Source of the DNA: J005 sp964613235
Lineage (GTDB): Bacteria; Pseudomonadota; Zetaproteobacteria; Mariprofundales; Mariprofundaceae
Length of the DNA: 61,464 nucleotides
Direction: 5' to 3'
NCBI GenBank assembly: GCA_964613235.1
Contig: CAZTGM010000003.1
Span: 1-61,464 of the forward strand
Shown: piece after piece, positions 26,188 through 35,367 of the stretch
Layout of the letters: every line of letters begins with the position of its first letter
Position numbering within the stretch: the stretch's first letter is position 1
The notes under the pieces: model-generated
Told to the model about the DNA's origin: nothing
The model's database searches: none
The model's input: the letters and a program-made list of their open reading frames with translations, nothing else
Made by a program: the position numbers and the translations under genes

Positions 26188-26466
26188 ATGAGTATTACCG
26201 TTCGTATTCCCACCCCGTTACGCAAGCTGACAGGCGGCGCCGATGAAGTTGCCATTGAAGGTGCAACCGTGGGCGAGCTGATCGACAACCTCGAAGCAGC
26301 GCATCCGGGTCTGAAAGAGCGTTTATGTGACGAGGCGGGTGAAATCCGGCGCTTTGTGAATGTGTATGTTAACGATGAGGATGTACGTTTTCTCGATGGC
26401 CGTGCCACAGCGCTGAAAGATGGCGATGAAGTGTCGATTGTACCGGCTATTGCCGGCGGCTGCTGA
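26188..26466 (+). CDS. MoaD/ThiS-like sulfur carrier protein
   Basis: A 92-residue ubiquitin-fold carrier. The C-terminus is VPAIAGGC: the Gly-Gly used for thiocarboxylate formation is followed by one extra Cys. Carriers of this type (CysO, HcyS, QbsE) are adenylated by an E1-like enzyme and given sulfur for cysteine or homocysteine synthesis; those with residues after Gly-Gly need a peptidase first. No moaE, thiG or molybdenum cofactor gene is nearby, so a role in amino-acid sulfur assimilation is more likely than in cofactor synthesis. A strong AAGGAG site precedes the ATG, and the next gene follows by 42 bases. Confidence 0.88.
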   Translation: MSITVRIPTPLRKLTGGADEVAIEGATVGELIDNLEAAHPGLKERLCDEAGEIRRFVNVYVNDEDVRFLDGRATALKDGDEVSIVPAIAGGC

Positions 26467-26508
26467 ATCATTTCTGGCATTTGATCCCGCGCGACAGAGG
26501 AGCATGAT

Positions 26509-26748
26509 ATGAAACTGAAAGTTTATCTGACATTCCATGAAGATACGGTGCGCGAGCCCGTAATCTGGAAGATGGCGCGGGAATTCGATGTGGTGACGAA
26601 TATCCGCACGGCTGAGGTGAAGGATCATATGGGGCTGGTTGGTCTCGAAATTGATGGTGATGACGAGGTTGTGGAAGCGGCGATAAGCTGGCTGAAACAG
26701 CAGGGTGTACAGGTGGATCCGATCGAGCAGAATGTGATTGAGGGCTAG
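26509..26748 (+). CDS. NIL-domain protein
   Basis: A 79-residue protein of the NIL (ferredoxin-fold ligand-binding) family, whose larger members include the C-terminal domain of the methionine ABC transporter ATPase MetN. The pattern of alternating strands and helices and the segment VGLEIDGDDEVVEAAISWLKQQGVQV are typical. Stand-alone NIL proteins are common in sulfur-assimilation clusters but have no defined role; binding methionine or a sulfur intermediate is a reasonable guess. It starts with AGAGGAG upstream. Confidence 0.82.
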   Translation: MKLKVYLTFHEDTVREPVIWKMAREFDVVTNIRTAEVKDHMGLVGLEIDGDDEVVEAAISWLKQQGVQVDPIEQNVIEG

Positions 26749-26776
26749 AGCAGTCCGGCTGGATAAGGAGTTGACG

Positions 26777-27706
26777 ATGGCAATTTACAATAATATTGCA
26801 GAGGCGATTGGCAATACGCCGCTGGTACGTTTGAATCGGGTAACGGAAGGTTGTCAGGCCGAAGTCGTGGCCAAGCTGGAGTTTTTCAATCCGCTGAGTT
26901 CGGTCAAGGACCGTATTGGCCGGGCCATGATAGAAGCGGCGGAAGCCGATGGACGGCTTAAGCCTGGAGGCCTTATTGTCGAGCCGACCTCCGGAAATAC
27001 CGGCATTGCGCTGGCATTTGTGGCACGAGCCAAGGGTTACCGCTGTGTCTTGACGATGCCGGAGTCGATGAGTTTGGAGCGGCGCAAGTTGCTTAAGCTG
27101 CTGGGAGCTGAGCTGGTGCTGACACCGGCAGAGCTGGGCATGAAGGGGGCGATTGCCAGGGCAACGGAAATTGTGACTGCTGAAAAGGGATTCATGCCGC
27201 AACAGTTTGAGAACCCGGCTAACCCGGAAGTACATCGCCGCACAACGGCAGAGGAAATCTGGCGCGATACGGACGGTGAGGTGGATGCTGTTGTCGCCGG
27301 CGTTGGTACTGGCGGTACGATTACGGGCGTGGCGGAGGTGCTGAAATCGCGGCGCGCCGGTTTTCAGGCCATTGCTGTGGAGCCTGCGGACTCACCTGTG
27401 ATTTCCGGTGGTGCGCCGGGTCCGCACAAGATTCAGGGTATTGGTGCAGGCTTTATCCCGAAAAACCTGAATGTGGATATTCTCGATGGCGTGGAGCAGG
27501 TGGGCAACGACGATGCATTTGCCATGGCGCGCTGCCTGTCCGACGAGGAGGGCATACCCGGTGGTATCTCATCCGGCGCGGCCGCCGTGGCTGCCCTGCG
27601 TGTTGCCGCGCGTGAGGATATGGCCGGCAAGCGTATCGTCGTGGTGCTGCCATCGATGGCAGAACGCTATATGTCCACGGATCTTTTCAAGGGTATCGAC
27701 GTTTAA
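26777..27706 (+). CDS. cysK: cysteine synthase, CysK/CysM family
   Basis: A 309-residue fold-type-II PLP enzyme. The N-terminus AIGNTPLVRLNRVTEG, the lysine motif PLSSVKDRIG near residue 42 and the phosphate loop TSGNTGIALA are classic for O-acetylserine sulfhydrylase. In mycobacteria the related CysM uses the thiocarboxylate of CysO rather than sulfide; proximity to a sulfur carrier makes that possible here, but the sequence alone does not decide. ATG at 26777 follows AAGGAG; the earlier in-frame start overlaps the NIL gene. Confidence 0.92.
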   Translation: MAIYNNIAEAIGNTPLVRLNRVTEGCQAEVVAKLEFFNPLSSVKDRIGRAMIEAAEADGRLKPGGLIVEPTSGNTGIALAFVARAKGYRCVLTMPESMSLERRKLLKLLGAELVLTPAELGMKGAIARATEIVTAEKGFMPQQFENPANPEVHRRTTAEEIWRDTDGEVDAVVAGVGTGGTITGVAEVLKSRRAGFQAIAVEPADSPVISGGAPGPHKIQGIGAGFIPKNLNVDILDGVEQVGNDDAFAMARCLSDEEGIPGGISSGAAAVAALRVAAREDMAGKRIVVVLPSMAERYMSTDLFKGIDV

Positions 27707-27788
27707 TTTATTTTGCGGATGACGAGGTGTGGGGATCAGGTTTGCCCTTGTCCTCATGCGTTTGCGTCCCTGATGGAGAAAAAGCTAT

Positions 27789-28610
27789 ATGATAGATTTT
27801 ACCGAAGAGCAGATTGAGCGTTATTCGCGGCATATTATTTTGCCGGAAGTCGGCGCCGAAGGGCAGTCGAAGCTGCTGGAATCGAAGGTGTTTATGATTG
27901 GAGCCGGTGGTCTGGGGTCGCCCGTGGCCTATTATCTGGCGGCAGCCGGTGTCGGCACGATTGGCATTGCCGATGCGGATGTCGTGGATATGTCCAATCT
28001 GCAGCGGCAGATCATTCACAACCAGGATCGGGTGGGCATGCCCAAGGTGGAAAGTGCGCGTGAAACAATGCAGGCGCTGAATCCGGATGTGAAAGTGAAT
28101 ACCTATAATTATTTCATTACGGCGGACAATGTGCGCGAGATTATTCGCGGCTATGATCTGATTATTGATGGATGCGATAATTTCCCGACCCGTTTTTTGG
28201 TCAATGATGCCTGCTATTTTGAGAAAAAGCCGCTGGTCTCCGGCGCCATGTTCCGTTTCGAAGGTCAGGTGGCGACATTCAAGCCGCATCAGCAGAAGGA
28301 TGCACCATGCTACCGCTGTCTGTATCCGGAACCGCCGCCAGCAGGGCTGGTGCCCTCATGCTCGGAGGCCGGCATTCTTGGTGCGCTGGCTGGTGCTGTG
28401 GGCACGGTTCAGGCCGTGGAGGCGATCAAGGAATTGCTGGGTATTGGCGATTCACTGGCTGGTCGCCTGATGACTTTTGATGCGCTGCGCATGGAGTGGA
28501 AAAAACTGAAATTGCGCAAGGATCCGCAGTGTCCTTTGTGTGGTGAGAATCCGACGATCACGGATCTGGTTACATATGAACAGGCCTGCGAGCTGAAGTT
28601 CGGCGAATAA
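27789..28610 (+). CDS. MoeB/ThiF/HesA-type E1-like adenylyltransferase
   Basis: A 273-residue enzyme that adenylates the C-terminal Gly of ubiquitin-fold sulfur carriers. The nucleotide loop is GAGGLGSPVAYYLA near residue 38. Zinc is held by two CxxC pairs (CYRC and CPLC), and a candidate catalytic Cys lies in VPSCSEAG. The rhodanese domain found in some homologues is absent, so sulfur must come from another protein, plausibly the TusA domain of the next gene. The carrier gene is three genes upstream. About 80 bp separate it from cysK without a clear promoter. Confidence 0.9.
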   Translation: MIDFTEEQIERYSRHIILPEVGAEGQSKLLESKVFMIGAGGLGSPVAYYLAAAGVGTIGIADADVVDMSNLQRQIIHNQDRVGMPKVESARETMQALNPDVKVNTYNYFITADNVREIIRGYDLIIDGCDNFPTRFLVNDACYFEKKPLVSGAMFRFEGQVATFKPHQQKDAPCYRCLYPEPPPAGLVPSCSEAGILGALAGAVGTVQAVEAIKELLGIGDSLAGRLMTFDALRMEWKKLKLRKDPQCPLCGENPTITDLVTYEQACELKFGE

Positions 28611-28652
28611 ACGGAGGGCCGGGCTGAAGCCGGGGCTTTCATGGAGAAAGGT

Positions 28653-31013
28653 ATGACAGAATTTCATTTTGCTCAGACATCGGACGTAGAAGAATTCGAG
28701 GCTGGCTACAAGGCCTTTCGCGCAGGTACGATGAGCGAGGAGCGGTTTACGCCGTTTCGCCTGCAGATGGGGGTGTATGGCCAGCGCCAAGAAGGTGTGC
28801 AGATGGTGCGCATCAAATTGCCCGGTGGCAATCTTGACGCAGATCAGCTGGATGTCATCGGCGATTGTGTGGCCGAATATGCCGGCTGCCTGCCAACTGA
28901 CGGAACGCTGAAAGAGGTGCCGGAAAAGCTCGCGCATGTGACCACGCGTCAGGATATTCAGCTGAATTTCGTGGCGCTGGATGATGTGCCAACATTTTTG
29001 CGTCGTCTGGATGCGGCAGGTCTGACGACACGTGAAGCCTGTGGCAATACCGTACGCAATGTATCTTCCTGCTTTCTGGCCGGACGCTGTCCATCCGAGC
29101 ATGCCGATGTATCGGTACATGCTCGTCGTTTTGCCGAATACTTTCTGCGCCATCCGTTGACGCAGCAGTTTCCGCGCAAGTTCAAGGTGAATTTCTCCGG
29201 TTGTGCGGCCGATTGCGGCTTGGGTGGAATGCATGATATCGGTTTTATTGCCACCGAGCAGAATGGTGAGAAAGGTTTTCAGGTCTGGGCTGCTGGTGGC
29301 TTGTCGTCGCAGCCGATGGGGGCGCTGTTACTGGAGGAGTTTATTCCCGAACAGGAAATGCTGCTGGTTGGCGAGGCGCTGATGCGTATGCATTTCAAAT
29401 ATTCGGATCGCAAGCGTCGTGCCCGTGCGCGCCTGAAATATGTGGCGCAGAAACTGGGCGCAGATGGCTTTATTGAGGAGTATCGTCGTCAACGTGCCGT
29501 GATTGAGAAAACGCATGCTAACGACAGTGGTTTTCCGGAAGCTGCCTGGCGTACGCCGACAGCGCAGGCACAGCCTCCACGGGATGTCACAGGTGTGGTT
29601 GATCAGCATAATGGAAAAAAGGCCATTCTGCTGAATCTGTTTCGTGGCGATTTGACGGCAGCGCAGTGCCATGCCGTGGCCGATGCAGCGCGTGCAGCCG
29701 GCAGTGAGGCGCTGCGTGTGACTGCCGAGCAGGGTATGATCATTGTTGATGTGGAATCCGAACAGGTAGAGAAGGTATTGGCAATCTTGCAACAGGCAGG
29801 CCTGTCCACCCGCGATGCACGCGGCATTGCCGATATCGTGGCCTGTCCGGGTACGGAAACCTGTCGTCTGGGTATTACTTCCAGCCGCGGTCTGGCCGAA
29901 GCATTACATCCGCTGATGGATGAGGTCAAACAGGATACAGCGCTGGCCGATATCACTATCAAGGCTTCGGGGTGCCAGCATTCATGCGGACGTCATCATA
30001 TTGCTGATCTCGGGTTCCATGGACTGGCCAAAAAGATCGATGGTCAGGCCGTGCCGCATTATCAGTTGCATGTCGGTGGATCAGGCCGTTCCGGTGAGCC
30101 GTTTGCATTTGCGACCGACCCGGTGCCGGCCAAGCGCGCGCCGGAAGCAGGCATGGCTGTTCTGCAGGCTTACCGTGATAACAGGAAGGATGATGAAACG
30201 ATCCATGACTGGGCTGCACGTATCGGGCGCGACGGTATCAATGAGATTCTGGCGCCATTTGCCGGTCAGCCGGGCGAGATCGATGGCCTGATTTACGACT
30301 GGAGTGAAAACGAGGCTTTCAATACGAAGGGGAACAAGAAAGGCGAGTGCGCCGGTGCGGTGTTGTCGATGACGGATGCGCTGATTTCCGAGGCGGCTTA
30401 TGAATTGCGCATTGCACGCGCGCACATCGATGCCATGTTTTGGGCTGAGGCAGCGACGGCATTGCGCCGCTCGGCGATTTCGACCGGACGTGCATTTCTT
30501 GTGCCTTACGGTGAAGCGCCGGAAGATGATGGCGAAGTGTTTGCCTTGCTGATGACAAATGCTGCGGTGGATCAAGCGTTGATGCAGGGCTTTCAGGCCG
30601 TACAGGCTGCCTTGATGGGGATTGATCTGGCAGATCCGGCTGCCGGAGTGACGAAGCTGCGGGATGTGCAGTCTGCCTGGCTGGCACTAGCGGAGCAGCG
30701 TTTTGCAGCGGTTCCGCAGGAACAGGAAGCGCAGGAGCAGGAGGCATCAGCAGCTGAATCAGGTGCTGATGCAGATGAAGAAGTGCCACTGCTCGATCTT
30801 TCCGGTGTGGCCTGTCCGATGAATTTTGTCAAAACCAAGATTCGTCTGACCACCATGCCACTGGGCGCGCGACTGGATGTGATTCTGGATGATGGTGCGC
30901 CGATTGAGAATGTACCCTTGTCGCTGGAGGAGCAGGGTCAAAAAATCCTTAGCAAGGAAAAGCTAGGTGATGCGCAGTGGAAAATCCGGGTGGAGAAAAC
31001 GTCCGGTATTTAA
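28653..31013 (+). CDS. siroheme sulfite/nitrite reductase fused to a TusA domain
   Basis: A 786-residue fusion. The first ~560 residues are the duplicated siroheme reductase. Each half carries a full cysteine set: C-x5-C and C-x3-C near 139-187 (CFLAGRC, CAADC), and again near 397-444 (CPGTETC, CQHSC). A helical region of unknown role follows (about 570-690). A TusA domain with CPMN in place of CPxP ends the protein (about 710-786). It should reduce sulfite to sulfide, and the TusA part may receive or pass on the sulfur. Operon context favours sulfite over nitrite. No flavoprotein subunit (CysJ) is nearby. GGAGAAAGG supports ATG 28653. Confidence 0.88.
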   Translation: MTEFHFAQTSDVEEFEAGYKAFRAGTMSEERFTPFRLQMGVYGQRQEGVQMVRIKLPGGNLDADQLDVIGDCVAEYAGCLPTDGTLKEVPEKLAHVTTRQDIQLNFVALDDVPTFLRRLDAAGLTTREACGNTVRNVSSCFLAGRCPSEHADVSVHARRFAEYFLRHPLTQQFPRKFKVNFSGCAADCGLGGMHDIGFIATEQNGEKGFQVWAAGGLSSQPMGALLLEEFIPEQEMLLVGEALMRMHFKYSDRKRRARARLKYVAQKLGADGFIEEYRRQRAVIEKTHANDSGFPEAAWRTPTAQAQPPRDVTGVVDQHNGKKAILLNLFRGDLTAAQCHAVADAARAAGSEALRVTAEQGMIIVDVESEQVEKVLAILQQAGLSTRDARGIADIVACPGTETCRLGITSSRGLAEALHPLMDEVKQDTALADITIKASGCQHSCGRHHIADLGFHGLAKKIDGQAVPHYQLHVGGSGRSGEPFAFATDPVPAKRAPEAGMAVLQAYRDNRKDDETIHDWAARIGRDGINEILAPFAGQPGEIDGLIYDWSENEAFNTKGNKKGECAGAVLSMTDALISEAAYELRIARAHIDAMFWAEAATALRRSAISTGRAFLVPYGEAPEDDGEVFALLMTNAAVDQALMQGFQAVQAALMGIDLADPAAGVTKLRDVQSAWLALAEQRFAAVPQEQEAQEQEASAAESGADADEEVPLLDLSGVACPMNFVKTKIRLTTMPLGARLDVILDDGAPIENVPLSLEEQGQKILSKEKLGDAQWKIRVEKTSGI

Positions 31014-31016
31014 ACG

Positions 31017-33659
31017 ATGAATCCTGATCTTCATCCTTTCCGTAATCCGGGCCGAACCAAGCTGGCGCTGGTTAGCCGCGGCGTGGCGTTGCCGGGTGGC
31101 CTGCCCGGTGCCTCACGCTGGTTGTCACAGGCCAATGCGACGGAAATGCTGCTCGATCTGCGTCTGCCGACGGGGCATTTCTGTACTGTTCCGGTCGGCC
31201 AGCCGTATACGGAAGAAAGTCCGGTTCGCCTGGAAGTGGATGCAGGTGAAAGCGAAGGAAAACTGATCTGGGATGGCGAGTCACTGGACGTGCAGTTGTT
31301 ACCGGCACCGGCCTTTTATCAACGTAAAACGCGTTCGGGCGCGCGCATGGGCAGCATTGCGGCACTGCATGAACGGTTACTGATTTTGCATCCGTTTCTC
31401 GGTTGCGGTTTTTTTGCGCGGCAAGGTGAAGCCTGTCAGTACTGCCAGTATGATTCCATGCTCAATGAGGAAACTCCTCCGTTGCGTGATCCGCTGGAGT
31501 TGATTGAAGTCGTGCAGGCGGCGATGGCTGAGCGCGAGATCGATACGGTATATCTGTACAATGGCTATGCACCGGGTGCAGATGTCGGTTTGAAACGGCT
31601 GATTCCGGTCATTGCTTTATTGCGGCGGCATCTGGGGCATCGTCAAATTGCGCTGGAGACTGTGGCTCCGCAGAAATTGTCGGTCATTGACGACTTGTAT
31701 GCCGCTGGTCTGGATATTTTTGTCTGCAACCTGGAAGTATTTGATGCACAGCGCTTTGCCGAAGTTTGCCCCGGCAAGAACAGATATGGTGGACAGGATG
31801 CTGTCTGGGCGGCATTGAGCCATGCGCGGACGGTATTCCGTGCCGGCTCCGTGGTCAGTCATTTGATCGTCGGCCTGGAGTCATCGGCATCGACGCAGCA
31901 GGGGATGGAGGCCTTGGTGGCACAGGGGATTGTGCCATTGCTGGTGCCTTTCCGGCCCCTTCCGGGCACACCATTGGCCAATGAAGCTCCGGTCAGTCTG
32001 AACGATCTGGAGACATCGTTTCTTCATCTGTATGGCTTGCTGGCGGATGCGCCGTTCCCGATGCATCGTTTGCGGCATATGGGAAGGGTGCTGACACCGA
32101 TGGAAAGCCGCGTGCTGGATGGTTCGCAGCCGACGCTGGGTGATATCTGGGCTGTTTCGCCACTGGGACAAAAAGTCGGTGGTTGGGTTAATGAGTTGCG
32201 GCGCTATCTGAGGGCATCGTCCCATTATGAACATGCGCATGCCGTGGCTCTGGATCGTCGTCCTTTGCCATTGTTGCTGGCTTCAGGTAGTGCGCCGTTT
32301 GCCATCATGGCGGTGTTGTTTGCGTGTGCATTGTGGCTGTTGAATGTACAATCCCCGGATGGCCTGAGCAGTCAGGGCTGGTATGCGCTGGTTGTGTTTG
32401 GTCTCTGTCTGGTATTATGGGTAACGCAGTTGCTGCCTTTGCCGATTACATCATTGTTGGGTATGGCCGCGTTGCCATTGGTTGGCGTGATGGATGCAGG
32501 TGATGTGTTTTCGTTATTCGGTAATCCTGCCGTGTTTTTTATTCTCGGGGCATTCATGCTGGCTGCAGGTCTGATGCAGACGGGCGTATCCGAGCATCTT
32601 GCACTGATGTTCATTGAACGTTTCGGCAGAGGTGCCCGTTCCCTGCTACTGGCCATGTTGCTGTTGCCGGCCATCATGGCCATGGCCATGCCGGAGCATG
32701 CCGTAGCAGCGGTGTTCCTGCCCATTGTCTGGCAGATTGTGCGCAGCCTGGGACTGCGCGCCGGGCATGCCTATGCTCAGGCATTGTTCCTGTCGATGGC
32801 CTGGGGTGCGGTCATTGGCGGTGTTACCACGCTGCTGGGAGGAGCCCGTGGTCCACTGGTGCTGGCCCTGCTGGAAGAAATCAATGGTATGACATTCTCG
32901 TTCCTCGACTGGTCGCTGGCAGCTTTGCCGGTCGTGTTACCAATGCTGGCCATGGCCATGCTGGTGCAGCGATGGCTGGTGCCGGTTGAGCGAATTCGCA
33001 TTGATGCCGCGCATGATTATATTGCGCAGCGTCGTTTGGAGATCGGCGCGATGTCATTGCGTGGGCGCATGATGATGATTTTGATGGCGGTGACGCTGAT
33101 CGCCTGGATCAGTGCAGGACATGTGCTGGGACTGGCCGGTATTGCGCTGATCAGTGTGGTGGTCATGTTTGTGTTGCGGCTGGTGGACTGGCGGGAGCTG
33201 GAGTCGTCGGTGAACTGGGGCGTTGTCCTGATGTATGGCGGTGCCATCGCGCTGGGCAAGGCACTCAGTGAAACGGGAGCGGCCGAATGGCTGGCTATGC
33301 AGATGCTACCTGACGGTATATCCGGTCTGGCATTGCTATTCTTGCTTGGTCTGGCGACATTGTTGCTGACCGAGGCGGTCAGCAATGCGGCAGCCGTGGC
33401 CATTCTGCTGCCCATCGCTATGCCATTTGGTATTTCAGCGGGGCTCGATCCGGTGTTTGTTGCCCTGGCGGTGGGCGTGGTGTCTGGATTCGCATTCATG
33501 TTACCGATGGGAACACCACCCAATGCCATGGTCATCGGGACAGGCTGTGTGAAACCGCTGGCGATGTTTCGTTTCGGTGCATTGCTTTCGCTGTCAGCTC
33601 TGCTGCTGTTTATGCTGGCAGCATCGTTCTTGTGGCCAACATTAGGAGTGATGCATTGA
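31017..33659 (+). CDS. radical-SAM domain fused to an SLC13/DASS anion transporter
   Basis: An 880-residue fusion in one uninterrupted frame. Residues 1 to ~400 resemble a radical-SAM barrel, with cysteines Cys130-x9-Cys140-x2-Cys143 in place of the standard CX3CX2C, and GLESS and PFRPLPGTPL later. From about residue 415 a twelve-helix SLC13-type transporter follows; two SLC13-like motifs are seen near SNAAAVAILLPIA and MGTPPNAMV. SLC13 proteins import sulfate or dicarboxylates, so sulfate uptake fits the operon. What the radical-SAM part does is unknown. It starts four bases after the reductase stop, and its stop overlaps the cysH start. Confidence 0.82.
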   Translation: MNPDLHPFRNPGRTKLALVSRGVALPGGLPGASRWLSQANATEMLLDLRLPTGHFCTVPVGQPYTEESPVRLEVDAGESEGKLIWDGESLDVQLLPAPAFYQRKTRSGARMGSIAALHERLLILHPFLGCGFFARQGEACQYCQYDSMLNEETPPLRDPLELIEVVQAAMAEREIDTVYLYNGYAPGADVGLKRLIPVIALLRRHLGHRQIALETVAPQKLSVIDDLYAAGLDIFVCNLEVFDAQRFAEVCPGKNRYGGQDAVWAALSHARTVFRAGSVVSHLIVGLESSASTQQGMEALVAQGIVPLLVPFRPLPGTPLANEAPVSLNDLETSFLHLYGLLADAPFPMHRLRHMGRVLTPMESRVLDGSQPTLGDIWAVSPLGQKVGGWVNELRRYLRASSHYEHAHAVALDRRPLPLLLASGSAPFAIMAVLFACALWLLNVQSPDGLSSQGWYALVVFGLCLVLWVTQLLPLPITSLLGMAALPLVGVMDAGDVFSLFGNPAVFFILGAFMLAAGLMQTGVSEHLALMFIERFGRGARSLLLAMLLLPAIMAMAMPEHAVAAVFLPIVWQIVRSLGLRAGHAYAQALFLSMAWGAVIGGVTTLLGGARGPLVLALLEEINGMTFSFLDWSLAALPVVLPMLAMAMLVQRWLVPVERIRIDAAHDYIAQRRLEIGAMSLRGRMMMILMAVTLIAWISAGHVLGLAGIALISVVVMFVLRLVDWRELESSVNWGVVLMYGGAIALGKALSETGAAEWLAMQMLPDGISGLALLFLLGLATLLLTEAVSNAAAVAILLPIAMPFGISAGLDPVFVALAVGVVSGFAFMLPMGTPPNAMVIGTGCVKPLAMFRFGALLSLSALLLFMLAASFLWPTLGVMH

Positions 33660-34378
33660 AGGAAAAGATTGATTCGTCTATAGCGGTTTTGCGCGAGGCC
33701 TGGCATACCCATGGTGATGGCCTGGTGTATCCCTGCAGTTTTGGAGGTGAAAGTTCGGTACTGCTCGATTTGATCCATCAGGCAAAGCTGCCGATTCAGG
33801 TGCTGACGCTGGATACCGGCCGCTTGCCGCAGGCAACCTATGATTTTATCGATGAGGTGCGGCGTTATTATAACATGGATGTGCAAATTGTTTTTCCCGA
33901 CTATCGGGAGGTGGAAGCGATGTTGCTGCAACATGGGCCAAACCTGTTTCTCGAATCTGCCGGGTTAAGAAAACATTGTTGTGAGATCAGGAAGGTGCAT
34001 CCCTTGCAGCGCGTGCTCAAAGGCAGAAAGGCCTGGATTACCGGCCGTCGCCGCGAGCAATCAAAGGGGCGTGAACATATTCAGATTCGGGAAACCGACA
34101 ATGTGTATGGTTTGATAAAGTATAATCCTATTCTGGACTGGAGCTGGCAAGAAATCCGCCATTATATCGATGAACACGATATTCCCTATAACCATTTGCT
34201 GGACCAGCATTATGTGTCCATTGGCTGTGAGTGCTGCACGCGTGCGATTACCATTGGCGAAGATCCGCGAGCCGGCCGCTGGTGGTGGGAAAATGAAGAT
34301 ACATTGACAGAATGCGGCCTGCATGTCACAAGTATTCGTCGCAGCAAGGGTGAAAATGAACAGGGTGAAGGAATTTAG
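33656..34378 (+). CDS. cysH: assimilatory APS reductase (CysH family)
   Basis: A 240-residue adenylyl-sulfate reductase that makes sulfite from APS. The substrate loop is CSFGGESSVLLDL near residue 20. The paired cysteines KHCCEIRK and GCECC are the [4Fe-4S] ligands that mark APS-using enzymes, and the catalytic Cys is in TECGLH near the C-terminus. This fits the absence of APS kinase in the cluster. I start at TTG 33656, which overlaps the previous stop as TTGA and has AGGAG seven bases upstream; a GTG at 33632 is the alternative. Confidence 0.9.
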   Translation: MKEKIDSSIAVLREAWHTHGDGLVYPCSFGGESSVLLDLIHQAKLPIQVLTLDTGRLPQATYDFIDEVRRYYNMDVQIVFPDYREVEAMLLQHGPNLFLESAGLRKHCCEIRKVHPLQRVLKGRKAWITGRRREQSKGREHIQIRETDNVYGLIKYNPILDWSWQEIRHYIDEHDIPYNHLLDQHYVSIGCECCTRAITIGEDPRAGRWWWENEDTLTECGLHVTSIRRSKGENEQGEGI

Positions 34379-34392
34379 GCGAGGAGAGGCAG

Positions 34393-35313
34393 ATGTCTGA
34401 AACAATATCGGAACATAGATTGACACAGCTGAAAGCATTGGAGGCGGAGTCGATTCATATTATCCGCGAGGTTGTGGCGGAGTTCCGTAATCCGGTGATG
34501 CTGTATTCGGTGGGCAAGGACTCCAGTGTGCTGCTGCATCTGGCCCGCAAGGCATTCTATCCGGCAAAAATCCCATTTCCGCTTTTGCATGTGGATACAG
34601 GCTTCAAGTTCAAGGAAATGTATGAGTTTCGCGACTGGTATGTGAAAGAGGTGGGTGCGGAGCTGATTGTGCGACGCAATGAGGAGGCGATTGCCAAAGG
34701 CATGAACCCCAAGGATTATGGTGTGGCGCGTTGCTGCGGGGCGCTGAAAACCCAGGGTTTGCTCGATGCACTGGAAGAAGGTGAATACGATGCGGCATTC
34801 GGTGGTGCGCGCCGTGACGAGGAACGCAGTCGCGCCAAGGAGCGCGTATTTTCCATGCGTGATGAATTTGGCCAGTGGGATCCGAAAAACCAGCGGCCCG
34901 AATTGTGGAGTATCTATAACGGGCGTATCCATGAAGGTGAAAGCGTACGCGTATTTCCCATTTCCAACTGGACGGAGATGGACGTCTGGCTGTATATCCG
35001 GGAGGAAAATATTCCCATCGTGCCGCTGTATTTTGCCAAAGAGCGCTTGATGGTTGAGCGCAAGGGGCTGCTGATTCCGTATTACGAGGAAATGAAGGAT
35101 CAGTTGCTGGAAGGTGAAGAGCCGAAGATGATCATGAGTCGTTTTCGTACCCTGGGTTGTAGCCCGTGCACCGGCGCGGTGCGTTCGGATGCGGCAACGA
35201 TCGATGAGATTGTTATCGAGGCTGCGGCGGCCAGGCGTTCCGAGCGTGAGACGCGTATCATCGACCATGGTTCCAATTCGATGGAAGATAAGAAAAAAGA
35301 AGGTTATTTCTAG
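34393..35313 (+). CDS. cysD: sulfate adenylyltransferase subunit 2
   Basis: A 306-residue ATP sulfurylase small subunit that forms APS from ATP and sulfate together with CysN. The PP-loop SVGKDSSVLLHLARKA near residue 37 and the FGGARRDEERSRAKER region near 135 are characteristic. The length matches E. coli CysD (302). It lies 14 bases after cysH with GGAGAGG as ribosome site. Confidence 0.96.
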   Translation: MSETISEHRLTQLKALEAESIHIIREVVAEFRNPVMLYSVGKDSSVLLHLARKAFYPAKIPFPLLHVDTGFKFKEMYEFRDWYVKEVGAELIVRRNEEAIAKGMNPKDYGVARCCGALKTQGLLDALEEGEYDAAFGGARRDEERSRAKERVFSMRDEFGQWDPKNQRPELWSIYNGRIHEGESVRVFPISNWTEMDVWLYIREENIPIVPLYFAKERLMVERKGLLIPYYEEMKDQLLEGEEPKMIMSRFRTLGCSPCTGAVRSDAATIDEIVIEAAAARRSERETRIIDHGSNSMEDKKKEGYF

Positions 35314-35367
35314 GATTGATGCGGGTTTCCACGAATCTAGTTTTGGCGGATAACAAGAGGGTATGAA

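Noticed and set aside
26188..28610. Molybdenum cofactor or thiamine synthesis locus based on MoaD/ThiS and MoeB/ThiF similarity
   Set aside because: No moaA, moaE, thiG or thiC gene is near; all neighbours are sulfur-assimilation genes.
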